A DNA stretch of 9,085 nt from CAYVBN01 sp964538565 (GTDB lineage: Bacteria; Pseudomonadota; Alphaproteobacteria; Rhizobiales; Xanthobacteraceae): contig CAZIGW010000049.1 of assembly GCA_964538565.1 (NCBI GenBank), positions 1 through 9,085 of the forward strand. Reading direction: 5' to 3'. A program made the position numbers and the translations under genes. Below are positions 1-6,050 of this stretch, one piece after another. The notes under the pieces are model-generated. The model was not told where the DNA came from. It worked only from the letters and a program-made list of their open reading frames with translations, and did not search any database. Position 1 is the stretch's first letter; each line of letters opens with the position of its first letter.

Positions 1-232
1 GCGGCTTGCCGCAGGCGAAATTCATGCCGGCCAGCACGATGTCGCCCGGCGCAATCCGGCGCGCAAGATCGGAGTCGATCGGCGCGAACAGATGCGGCGC
101 GAGCTCACGCGGATCAGTCACCCGCTCGAGCGCGAACCGCCGCGGAATGATGCCGTCGTCCACGGGAACATCATCCCCAACGACGTGACACCGCCCTCGG
201 CGAACCAAGCTTCGTAGTGAGGGATCACGCAT
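1..232 (-). CDS. LeuD/aconitase-like dehydratase small subunit, 5' part (cut by window edge)
   Basis: This is the N-terminal 77 residues of a swivel-domain small subunit of the LeuD/aconitase superfamily; the rest lies beyond base 1. Two family landmarks are visible: GDDVPVDDGIIPRRF near residues 19-33, matching the usual 'GDNIDTDxIIPARY', and AGMNFACGKP at the truncated end, matching 'AGxNFGCGSSRE'. The canonical Ser-Ser-Arg of the substrate loop reads Lys-Pro here, so the substrate is probably not isopropylmalate. The small subunit supplies substrate-binding residues to the Fe-S large subunit encoded upstream on the same strand. The start is ATG at 232, which sits in the fourth copy of the junction repeat and overlaps the stop of a bridging mini-ORF by 8 bases (ATGCGTGA). 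Its first 14 codons are themselves a diverged repeat copy. The Shine-Dalgarno is weak (GGCAG), which suits translational coupling. The family is clear; the substrate is not. Confidence 0.85.
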   Translation of the reverse strand, partial: MRDPSLRSLVRRGRCHVVGDDVPVDDGIIPRRFALERVTDPRELAPHLFAPIDSDLARRIAPGDIVLAGMNFACGKP

Positions 233-383
233 AGCGGATGTGCTGCCACGAATGTGCGATAGGCCCTCGACCGCGCCTGAGCGCGCGTCCTAATGAGGGC
301 TCGCGCACGGTGATGTGCCTCCAAGAATCTGTGGCTGGCGCTCGCCCGCGCCAGATTGTGCGTTCCAATGAGGGCTCACGCAC
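225..383 (-). CDS. Bridging mini-ORF 2 (52 aa) across two repeat copies
   Basis: This is a GTG-initiated frame of 52 codons plus TGA. It starts with GTGCGTGA, overlapping the stop of mini-ORF 1 by 8 bases, and ends in ATGCGTGA, overlapping the start of the small-subunit gene by 8 bases. It reads through two repeat copies because the period there is 75, a multiple of three, and the internal TGA has become CGA. The peptide is therefore an internal duplication: VREPSLERTIWRGRAP is followed 25 residues later by VREPSLGRALRRGRGP. A GGAGG sequence sits at 398-394, 10 bases before the GTG, which is a plausible ribosome site. It may be translated only to carry ribosomes from the large to the small subunit. 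No domain is recognised, and a functional peptide is not claimed. Confidence 0.35.
   Translation of the reverse strand: MREPSLERTIWRGRAPATDSWRHITVREPSLGRALRRGRGPIAHSWQHIRYA
335..354 (-). other. Perfect 7-bp hairpin inside a repeat unit
   Basis: CTGGCGC pairs perfectly with GCGCCAG around a 6-base loop. It lies just downstream, in transcript sense, of a conserved stem that opens each repeat unit (378-383 with 358-363 in this unit). There is no following run of U, so it is not an intrinsic terminator. It could slow ribosomes or RNases between the two subunit genes. Confidence 0.4.
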
Positions 384-459
384 GGCTGAGGTGCCTCCAG
401 AAATCTGTGGACGCCCCTCGTTCGCGCGGGATTGCGTGTCCCAATAACGCCTCACGCAT
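376..459 (-). CDS. Bridging mini-ORF 1 (27 aa) after the large-subunit stop
   Basis: The frame starts at ATG 459, inside the ATGCGTGA that contains the large-subunit stop (TGA at 454-452), an 8-base overlap. It encodes 27 residues (MREALLGHAIPR... ending HLSRA) and stops with TGA at 378-376. That stop again overlaps the next start, GTG at 383, by 8 bases. The peptide resembles nothing recognised. Its value is positional: it is the first link in a stop/start chain that could pass terminating ribosomes toward the small-subunit gene. It could also be a chance frame produced by duplication of the junction. Confidence 0.35.
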   Translation of the reverse strand: MREALLGHAIPRERGASTDFWRHLSRA

Positions 460-1750
460 GGCGGATGTGCTCTCGAGGGTCGGTGATGCGGCCTCGGAGG
501 GCGGAGACTGCCACCGTCAAAGGGCTGGCGAGATAGGGCACGCCCTCTGCCGCGCCGAAACGGCCTCGGTGGTTGGTTGCGGCCGTGGATATCGAGACTT
601 CTCCCGCGCCCAACGGCCCCATCAGCCCACCTGCGCATGGTCCGCAACCCGCAGGCAGCACCATCGCGCCCGCCTGCATGAACACCTGCGCGATGCCTTC
701 GTTCGCGAGCCGCTGCGCAGTCGCCACGGAGCCGGGAACGACGAACATGCGCACGCCTTCCGCGATTCGCTGCCCTCGGAGGATTGCCGCCGCATCGGCA
801 AAGTCCTCGTACATGCCAGAGCCGCACGAGCCGATAAACGCGTGCTGTATTTCACGTCCGGCCACACTCGAGACTGGCGCTGCGTTCTCAAGCCCTCCAG
901 GCAATGCCACTTGCGGTTCGATGTCGCTCAGATCGATCTCGATGGTGTGCTCGTACGCAGCCGAAGGATCGCTCAGGTATGCAGCAGCCTCGTCGGGCCT
1001 GAAATCCGCAGGCGCAACGCTGAACAGCACCGTCGCAACGCCGAGCTCCGTCACCGAGTTGCACAGCGCAACGCGCTCGGATACGTCAAGCCCCTGCGCG
1101 CCCGGCCCGCCTAATTCAATAGCGCGATCGTCAAACTCGACCTTCCATCGCCCCCTCGCGAGTCCATGAGCCAGCACGAAGCCCGCATCTCGCGCGTGAC
1201 TGCCCGGCGGCAAGCGTCCTGTCAGCTCGACGCGGATCGAGGCTGGAACGCGTGTCCAGAGCGTGCCTGTGGCGAGCACAGTCGTGACTTCCGGCCCAAC
1301 GCCCAATGCCAGCGCGCCCACCGCACCGAACGTGGTGCAATGCATGTCATAGGCGAAGAGGAACATCCCCGGCCGCACGATCCGCGATTCCAGCGGGAAC
1401 AAATGGCCGTGACCGCCGCGCCCCACATCGTAAAAGTGACCGATCTTCCAACGCCTGGCGATCTCTCGAATGGCGGCGCCTCGCGCAATCGCGGCTGGCG
1501 ATCCATACGCCACTTCGTGATCCGTCACGAACATGACCTTCTCTGGGTGGCGAATTGCGCCGAAGCCCAGTGAGCTCAGCTCCTGGTACGCCGCCTCGAC
1601 GCACCCGTCGTGGAGGACGACCAGATCCGGCGTTGGGTACACAACCTCGCCAACCTCCACGTATTCGCGATCCGCCGCGCGCGCGAGCAGCTTTTGCAAT
1701 ACGGTTCTACTCCGATCGCAGAAAGGCGTCAGTGTCGCTGCGTTAGCCAT
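452..1750 (-). CDS. LeuC/aconitase-like Fe-S dehydratase, large subunit
   Basis: This is a 432-residue member of the LeuC/aconitase family, which dehydrates or hydrates carboxylic acids with a [4Fe-4S] cluster. The cluster cysteines are visible: Cys309 in FIGSCGSG and the Cys369-x2-Cys372 pair in GCGPCAGG. Other family blocks include TDHEVAYGSP (76-85), GHGHLFPLESRIVRPG (113-128), YDMHCTTFGAVGA (134-146), IRVELTGRLPPGS (172-184) and STAATNHRGRFGA (388-400). The usual 'TDSHTTTYGA' reads 'YDMHCTTFGA' and the usual 'CTNS' after the first cysteine reads 'CGSG', so the enzyme is a diverged paralogue rather than housekeeping LeuC. Its ATG overlaps the dioxygenase stop by 8 bases (ATGGCTAA). No Shine-Dalgarno is evident, suggesting coupled translation. 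The small-subunit partner follows after the repeat array. Candidate roles include maleate, dimethylmalate or homoaconitate-type hydratase; LeuCD-like maleate hydratases are known in gentisate catabolism. Confidence 0.9.
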   Translation of the reverse strand: MANAATLTPFCDRSRTVLQKLLARAADREYVEVGEVVYPTPDLVVLHDGCVEAAYQELSSLGFGAIRHPEKVMFVTDHEVAYGSPAAIARGAAIREIARRWKIGHFYDVGRGGHGHLFPLESRIVRPGMFLFAYDMHCTTFGAVGALALGVGPEVTTVLATGTLWTRVPASIRVELTGRLPPGSHARDAGFVLAHGLARGRWKVEFDDRAIELGGPGAQGLDVSERVALCNSVTELGVATVLFSVAPADFRPDEAAAYLSDPSAAYEHTIEIDLSDIEPQVALPGGLENAAPVSSVAGREIQHAFIGSCGSGMYEDFADAAAILRGQRIAEGVRMFVVPGSVATAQRLANEGIAQVFMQAGAMVLPAGCGPCAGGLMGPLGAGEVSISTAATNHRGRFGAAEGVPYLASPLTVAVSALRGRITDPREHIRHA

Positions 1751-2720
1751 TACCGATACTCAACGGCACGATCGGCGTGATGTTGTCCGTGAACGCCTCG
1801 GTTCGATTGAGCGCGGCCGATCCCGGGAACGGCATCAGGTTCGACGGATCGCTGCTCGTGAACCGTTGAGTCGGCATGTAGAGCTCGTGCATCTGTTCGA
1901 ACGGATTGAGCCAGTAGTCGTAAATCTGGCCGCCGGGCGGGTGATAGCCGACGCCCCGAACATGCTTGTACTTGCCAGTCCGCGTGAGATGACTATGGCC
2001 GATCAGAAGGTCCTCGACGTCCTGCACGACGAAGGAGGCATGCTGAAATCCCGTGCGCTCGTTCTTGTAGCAATTGAGCACGTGATGATCGACGGGCTCG
2101 GCGCCGCGATCCAGGCGATAGAAGCAGCCCGTGAGATTGTCTCGGCTGCCGACGTAAAACTCGTCGGTGCGAATGAGCCCGAGAGTCTGCGCGAACCACT
2201 CAATCGTCGGCTTCAGATGAGGGGTAGCCAGCACGCCGTGAGACAGGCGTTTGACGTGAGCAGGTCCAAAGCGCAGCCTCGAGACATTGCCAATGGTGCG
2301 CAGGGTCTCGGCATCAAAGTTAGGCGCTCGGTAAGTCACCGCCAACTCTGGCAGGCGCTCGATGCCGTACACCACCTCGACGATGAACCCATTGTTGGGC
2401 TCCTTGAGCAGCACGCGCTTGCCGCCGCCGGGCTCATCCAATGAGTGCACGCCGGAAATAGCATCCGGTAGCTTCGCGAGCCGCTGCAGGTCTTCTTCAC
2501 TGCGCGCGCAATACGCGAGGCTGACAAAGCCTGCGGGCCCCTTCTCCGTCACGTGGATGTGATGCGCGGGCCCCGTGCCTCGCATGTAAAGCGCATTCTT
2601 CGTCCGCGCGACTTTGACCATGCCAAAGTCGACCAGAAACGCCTCCATCGCATCGAGGTCGGGCGCCCGCAGCCTGGGGTATGCGATGTCGAGTATCTTG
2701 ATGCCGCTCGCCTGTGTCAT
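1743..2720 (-). CDS. Type I extradiol ring-cleavage dioxygenase (VOC fold)
   Basis: The 325-residue protein has the size and two-domain layout of catechol 2,3-dioxygenase/BphC-type enzymes, which cleave a catecholic ring next to its hydroxyls using Fe(II) or Mn(II). The N-terminal vicinal oxygen chelate domain spans roughly residues 8-125 and the catalytic domain roughly 155-285. The metal triad can be placed at His161 (LSHGVL), His227 (GFQHASFVV) and Glu279 (in NPFEQMHELY, the 'P-F-x-x-x-x-E' end of the family signature). His260 in GVGYHPPGG fits the conserved second-shell histidine. All ligands are present, so the enzyme should be active. About 40 residues follow Glu279, a typical tail. A GGAG at 2735-2732 precedes ATG 2720. 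The gene lies 34 bases after the MFS gene and overlaps the dehydratase start by 8 bases. Some gentisate- or hydroxyquinol-type substrates are possible; the exact substrate cannot be assigned. Confidence 0.9.
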   Translation of the reverse strand: MTQASGIKILDIAYPRLRAPDLDAMEAFLVDFGMVKVARTKNALYMRGTGPAHHIHVTEKGPAGFVSLAYCARSEEDLQRLAKLPDAISGVHSLDEPGGGKRVLLKEPNNGFIVEVVYGIERLPELAVTYRAPNFDAETLRTIGNVSRLRFGPAHVKRLSHGVLATPHLKPTIEWFAQTLGLIRTDEFYVGSRDNLTGCFYRLDRGAEPVDHHVLNCYKNERTGFQHASFVVQDVEDLLIGHSHLTRTGKYKHVRGVGYHPPGGQIYDYWLNPFEQMHELYMPTQRFTSSDPSNLMPFPGSAALNRTEAFTDNITPIVPLSIGNG

Positions 2721-2758
2721 CGACGCTCATCTCCATGGAAACTAGACGCGACGCTCAT
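2717..2758 (-). other. 13-codon bridging mini-ORF between MFS and dioxygenase genes
   Basis: ATG at 2758 overlaps the MFS stop as ATGA. The frame MSVASSFHGDERR ends in a TGA that overlaps the dioxygenase ATG at 2720, again as ATGA. A 10-base direct repeat (CGACGCTCAT on the plus strand) lies at 2721-2730 and 2749-2758, marking both ends of the spacer. This resembles, on a smaller scale, the mini-ORF chain at the dehydratase junction. It could couple translation across the gap or be a by-product of a short duplication. Confidence 0.3.
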
Positions 2759-4149
2759 GCATTCGTCGGCGCTCCGCCTCGCAGCTTCTCGCCAGCGTTG
2801 GCGTGGAGTTGGAAGTACAGAACGGAAGCCGTGAGGCCCAGCAGCCCCGTCAGCACGAACGGCAACCTGAAGTCGTCGGGGCGCAGAGGGGCGCCGCTCG
2901 TCGCCTGCCAGGCCAGCAGCAGGCCACCCAGGCTGATTCCCAGCGCGTGGCCAGACTGCTGAATCACGGTGGTCAGAGTCGAAGCCCCCGCGAGCTGCTT
3001 GTCGTGAAGGTCGCTGAACGCGGCCGTGTTGTTGAGCGTGAACTGCGTCGAACGCGCCAGCCCTGTGGCGATCATCAGCACGACCACCACCCAGATCGGC
3101 GTGGAAAAGCCGTACAGCGCGGGCACCATGTTCGCGAGGCCGGCAGCGAGGTTCGAGCCGATGAGAACAGTCTTCAGCGTGAAGCGCCGGATGAGGATGG
3201 TTGCGGCGGCCTTGGCCAGCAGCGTGCCGAGCGCTTGTCCCATGAAAACGTATCCGGTTTGCAAGGGCGTCCAACCAAGGCCGATCTGCAGCAGCAACGG
3301 CAACAGCAATGGTGATGCGCCAACGGCAATGCGCGCGAGCGACCCTCCGACCATGCTCGTGCGGAACGCGGAATCGGCAAACAGCCTCACGTCGAGCACC
3401 GGGTGCTCGCAACGCCGCGCGTGACGGACGAACAGCACGCCCGAAAAGATTGCACCGAGTAGTGCTGCCGCGAGACTGCGGCTCCATCCACTGATGCTGG
3501 CGACCTCGGCAGAGCCGATAAGCAGGATGAGGGCGCTCGCCGCCAGCAAGTAGCCGGGAAAGTCGAAGTCCCGCGTGTCCGAGGTGCGTTCGTTCGAGAC
3601 AAAGCGCAAGACGGCCAGCGCCCCTAGCGCGCCGATAGGCAGATTGATCACGAATATCCAGCGCCAGTCCGCGACGGCGAGTATGACGCCCGCGAGGGGT
3701 GCTCCGAGTAACGGGCCGAGCTGCGCCGGCATGGTGAACCAATTCATCGCCGGTACCAGCTCGGAGCGCGGTATCGATTGCAGGATGATCGCGCGCCCAA
3801 CCGGCGTCATCAGGGCACCTCCCAATCCTTGTAGCGCTCTCGAAGCCACGAGTGCCGGAAGCGAGGTGGACATCGCACAGGCCAGCGAGCCGACACAGAA
3901 CACCAACAGCGCGCCAAGGTACGTGCGCTTGGCTCCCAGCCGCGTGGCAAGCCAGGTGCTGATCGGGACGAAGACGGCCAACGCGAGCACATATGTTGTC
4001 AACGCCAGCTTCAGAGTCTCCGGCGGAACGGCGAAGTACCCGGCCATGGCCGGCAACGCCGTTGCGAGTGCGGTCGTGTCGACGAACTCCATCAACAGGC
4101 CGGAGGCAACCGCAATGGAGGTGACGCGAGTCTGCCAATGAATACGCAA
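2755..4149 (-). CDS. MFS permease, DHA2/EmrB-QacA type
   Basis: This is a 464-residue inner-membrane transporter with hydrophobic segments throughout, consistent with the 14-helix DHA2 branch of the major facilitator superfamily, driven by proton exchange. Visible signatures are FVDTTALATALPAM (22-35, the 'LDxTxxNxALP' motif of helix 1), the loop WLATRLGAKR (66-75, motif A), SRALQGLGGALMTP (103-116), GPLLGAPLAG (145-154, antiporter motif C) and DWRWIFVINLPIG (161-173), a DHA2 hallmark. The frame has no ATG before helix 1, so TTG 4149 is the best start; a later ATG at residue 20 would cut into the first helix. No strong Shine-Dalgarno is visible. It is the first gene of the left operon. In this context it may import the aromatic substrate, export a toxic intermediate, or do both. 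Confidence 0.88.
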   Translation of the reverse strand: MRIHWQTRVTSIAVASGLLMEFVDTTALATALPAMAGYFAVPPETLKLALTTYVLALAVFVPISTWLATRLGAKRTYLGALLVFCVGSLACAMSTSLPALVASRALQGLGGALMTPVGRAIILQSIPRSELVPAMNWFTMPAQLGPLLGAPLAGVILAVADWRWIFVINLPIGALGALAVLRFVSNERTSDTRDFDFPGYLLAASALILLIGSAEVASISGWSRSLAAALLGAIFSGVLFVRHARRCEHPVLDVRLFADSAFRTSMVGGSLARIAVGASPLLLPLLLQIGLGWTPLQTGYVFMGQALGTLLAKAAATILIRRFTLKTVLIGSNLAAGLANMVPALYGFSTPIWVVVVLMIATGLARSTQFTLNNTAAFSDLHDKQLAGASTLTTVIQQSGHALGISLGGLLLAWQATSGAPLRPDDFRLPFVLTGLLGLTASVLYFQLHANAGEKLRGGAPTNA

Positions 4150-4352
4150 TGAGCTACTGAGTCGATCCCAGGACTGCTCGGAGCGATGGCAGCCCTACCG
4201 CCGTAAGCATCCGGCCACGCGCCCGCTCACGCAAATCAATTTCTACCCCGCTCGCCATAAGATTTCTGCAGCAGTACAGCACCTCAAAATTTATGGCGGC
4301 GGCATCCCTTGTGATGATGGCCCCTGAAAGGAGCTGCGTAGACTCGCATCGC
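4150..4352. promoter_or_regulatory. Divergent promoter region between the two catabolic operons
   Basis: These about 200 bases separate the MFS start (minus) from the first amidohydrolase (plus). They are locally AT-richer between about 4231 and 4295 than the flanking genes, and both operons must be transcribed from here. I could not assign confident -35/-10 boxes. An AAAGGAG at 4327-4333 is the best ribosome-site match, but it lies 19 bases before GTG 4353, which is long. Confidence 0.6.
4253..4298. promoter_or_regulatory. Interrupted inverted repeat, candidate operator
   Basis: CGCCATAAGATTT (4253-4265) and AAAATTTATGGCG (4286-4298) match as inverted arms at 11 of 13 positions around a 20-base spacer. 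The spacer itself holds a near-palindrome, GCAGTACAGC at 4271-4280. The element sits midway in the divergent promoter region, where a single dimeric or tetrameric regulator could control both operons. The regulator gene is not in the window. No terminator-like U run accompanies it. Confidence 0.5.
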
Positions 4353-5210
4353 GTGACGACTCGACTCATCGACATTCATCCGCACATCATCTCGCCCGAT
4401 ACGACGCGCTATCCCCCTGCTCCGCTCGGCGGCAAGCGCTCGGCATGGTCACTGCAACGTCCGGTGGATTTCGCGGGTCTGGTGGCGAGCATGGACGCCG
4501 CCGGCATCGACAAGGCCGCCATCGTGCATTCCTCGACGACCTACGGCTATGACAACTCGTACGTCGCGGATGCCATTGCTGGCCATCGCAACCGCTTCAC
4601 CGGCGTGTTCTCGGTCGATATCCGCACGCCCGATGCAGCCGAGCGCATACGCCATTGGGTCAACCGGGGCCTCGAGGGTCTGCGACTGTTCGCAGCAGGC
4701 AGCACCGTGACGGGCAGCCAGGCGTGGATCGCCGAGCCCTCGACCCATGCCGCCTGGCGATGCTGTCAGGAGTTGGACCTGCCCGTCGCGATCTCGATGC
4801 GGCAGGAAGGGCTCCCACACCTTGTCGACGTCATGACGCGCTTCCCCTATGTGCGCATCGTGATCGATCACCTGCTGCTCTCGCCCATCGAGGACGGCCC
4901 GCCGTATCGGGCCTCCGCGGGGCTGTTCAGCCTCGCGCAGTACCGGAACATCTTTCTCAAGCTCACGACCAACAACGTTCGCCGTGCGCGTGATGGACTC
5001 GCGACGCCCGAGACGTTCTTCGGACAACTGGTCCAAGCCTTCGGCTCCGCGCGCATTGCATGGGGCTCGAATTTTCCGAACGAGCCCGGGACGCTCGCGG
5101 AGCAGGTGCGTGAGGCGCGTAACGCGCTGGCGTTCCTGACGCCAGAAGATCAGCAGAACATCTTCTGTCGAACGGCCATGGCGCTGTACCCCTCGCTCGC
5201 CGACGAATGA
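4353..5210 (+). CDS. Amidohydrolase-2 family protein (TIM barrel) with Asp-to-Asn change
   Basis: With GTG 4353 as start the protein has 285 residues, usual for the amidohydrolase-2 group that includes LigI-like lactonases and ACMSD-like decarboxylases of aromatic catabolism. It opens with LIDIHPHI: the HxH metal pair is His9 and His11 at the end of strand 1. VIDHLLL supplies Asp172-His173, and FLKLTTNN (201-208) is the strand-6 block. The C-terminal 'GSD' motif, whose aspartate is catalytic in most members, reads WGSNFP, with Asn at 240. This may lower or alter hydrolytic activity, although related proteins with 'GSNFP' exist. An in-frame ATG at 4293 falls inside the inverted repeat and would add 20 residues not expected of the family, so GTG is preferred. 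ATG 4314 is another option. The gene overlaps the next by ATGA. Confidence 0.85.
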   Translation: MTTRLIDIHPHIISPDTTRYPPAPLGGKRSAWSLQRPVDFAGLVASMDAAGIDKAAIVHSSTTYGYDNSYVADAIAGHRNRFTGVFSVDIRTPDAAERIRHWVNRGLEGLRLFAAGSTVTGSQAWIAEPSTHAAWRCCQELDLPVAISMRQEGLPHLVDVMTRFPYVRIVIDHLLLSPIEDGPPYRASAGLFSLAQYRNIFLKLTTNNVRRARDGLATPETFFGQLVQAFGSARIAWGSNFPNEPGTLAEQVREARNALAFLTPEDQQNIFCRTAMALYPSLADE

Positions 5211-6049
5211 ACGACGCGGAGGGCACGGACTTGCTGATCGTGGACGCCCAGGTGCATATCTGGACGAGCGGTATTGCTTCAGCCCATCACTCACGAGGAC
5301 GGCCGGTTCCGTTCACCGCCGCTGATCTCGAGACTGAAATGCGCGCGGCTGGCGTGGATTGCGCCGTGCTGGCGCCGCCCTCGTGGGATGCAAACGGCAA
5401 CGAGTATTGTCTCGGCGTGGCGCGAGCGGCGCCGCGCCGTTTTGTCGTGACCGGAGAAGTCGACTGGCTTGCGGCTCCGGACCCCGCGCGCATCGAGAAT
5501 TGGTGCCGCCAGCCAGGCATGCACGGCCTGCGGCTCAATTTCAACTCACCGGAAAAGCAGCGGCACTTGGGGAACGGCACCGTGGACTGGATATGGGAAG
5601 CCGCGGAACGCGCCGACGTGCCGGTGATGTTGCTGATCCCGGGCGGAGTGCCGCGCGTGGGCGAGATCGCAAGACGCTTTCCGCAACTGCGGCTCTGCGT
5701 CGATCACCTTGGTATCCCGCGCGGCGCAAAGGATGCGGCTGCGTTCGAACACTTGCCCGAGCTTCTCGCGCTCTCGAAATTTCCTAACGTTGCCGTGAAG
5801 GCGGGTGGCACGCCCGCCTACTCCTCGATTGATGCTTACCCGTATCCATCGCTGCACGGCTACCTGCGTCAGGTATTCGACGCGTTCGGGCCGGAGCGAA
5901 TCTTTTGGGCGTCGGACCTCACACGCATGTCCTGCACATATCGAGAGGTCGTCACGCTGTTCACCGAAGGGCTCCCGTGGCTCTCGGAGCGCGACAAGCG
6001 CGCGATCATGGGGGAGTCGGTCTGCCGCTGGTTGCGCTGGAATCCCTAA
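5207..6049 (+). CDS. Amidohydrolase-2 family protein (TIM barrel), second copy type
   Basis: This 280-residue protein belongs to the same broad amidohydrolase-2 group as its upstream neighbour but is only distantly similar to it. The first motif reads IVDAQVHIW, so the HxH pair is QxH (Gln15, His17), a pattern seen in a recognisable subfamily. LCVDHLG (163-169) gives Asp166-His167. VAVKAGG (196-201) is the strand-6 block, and FWASDLTRM (233-241) keeps the catalytic aspartate, Asp237. The likely role is hydrolysis of a lactone or cyclic ring-cleavage product, as in LigI-type chemistry; this is inferred from family and context. The ATG overlaps the preceding TGA by one base of each (ATGA), indicating coupled translation and perhaps a stoichiometric partnership. 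The next gene begins two bases after its TAA. Confidence 0.87.
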   Translation: MNDAEGTDLLIVDAQVHIWTSGIASAHHSRGRPVPFTAADLETEMRAAGVDCAVLAPPSWDANGNEYCLGVARAAPRRFVVTGEVDWLAAPDPARIENWCRQPGMHGLRLNFNSPEKQRHLGNGTVDWIWEAAERADVPVMLLIPGGVPRVGEIARRFPQLRLCVDHLGIPRGAKDAAAFEHLPELLALSKFPNVAVKAGGTPAYSSIDAYPYPSLHGYLRQVFDAFGPERIFWASDLTRMSCTYREVVTLFTEGLPWLSERDKRAIMGESVCRWLRWNP

Positions 6050-6050
6050 G

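Larger units (their letters stand above)
191..472 (-). repeat. Diverged 75-76 bp tandem repeat array at the large/small subunit junction
   Basis: Copies begin, in plus-strand coordinates, at 225, 301, 376 and 452 with the shared element TC(A/G)CGCA(T/C). The periods are 76, 75 and 76 bases. Each full unit contains, on the minus strand, a GCACATC- or GCACCTC-like block, an ATGCGTGA, GTGCGTGA or GTGCGCGA block, a CCCTCATT-like block and a GC-rich stretch. The right-hand partial copy is the last codons and stop of the large-subunit gene. The left-hand partial copy is the first 14 codons of the small-subunit gene (MRDPSL...RRGR, compare VREPSL...WRGR and VREPSL...RRGR in the middle copies). The array therefore looks like repeated duplication of the original gene junction followed by substitution. 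It explains why two genes that normally abut lie 219 bases apart here. Confidence 0.85.

Noticed and set aside
191..472. CRISPR array or tRNA cluster suggested by the 75-76 base period
   Set aside because: There are no short identical repeats alternating with unique spacers; the whole unit is repeated and diverged. No acceptor stem, T-loop or CCA pattern is present, so the tRNA-like length is coincidence.
225..827. Minus-strand open frame of 200 codons overlapping the 3' end of the dehydratase large-subunit gene
   Set aside because: Its upstream two thirds is a shadow of a gene with clear Fe-S cysteines in another frame. Only its last 52 codons, from GTG 383, are kept as a low-confidence mini-ORF.
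2717..4138. Minus-strand frame of 473 codons, longer than the MFS gene it overlaps
   Set aside because: Its translation is Arg/Gly/Ala-rich without hydrophobic segments or motifs. The other frame encodes an unmistakable DHA2 permease. Only the last 13 codons matter, as the bridging mini-ORF.
4154..4375. 73-codon minus-strand frame in the divergent promoter region
   Set aside because: No motif is recognised, it spans the candidate operator, and it overlaps the start of the amidohydrolase gene.
5805..6050. N-terminal extension of the second MFS protein by 82 residues
   Set aside because: The extension lies wholly inside the second amidohydrolase gene in another frame and looks like GC-rich shadow translation. 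GTG 6051 gives a normal MFS N-terminus.
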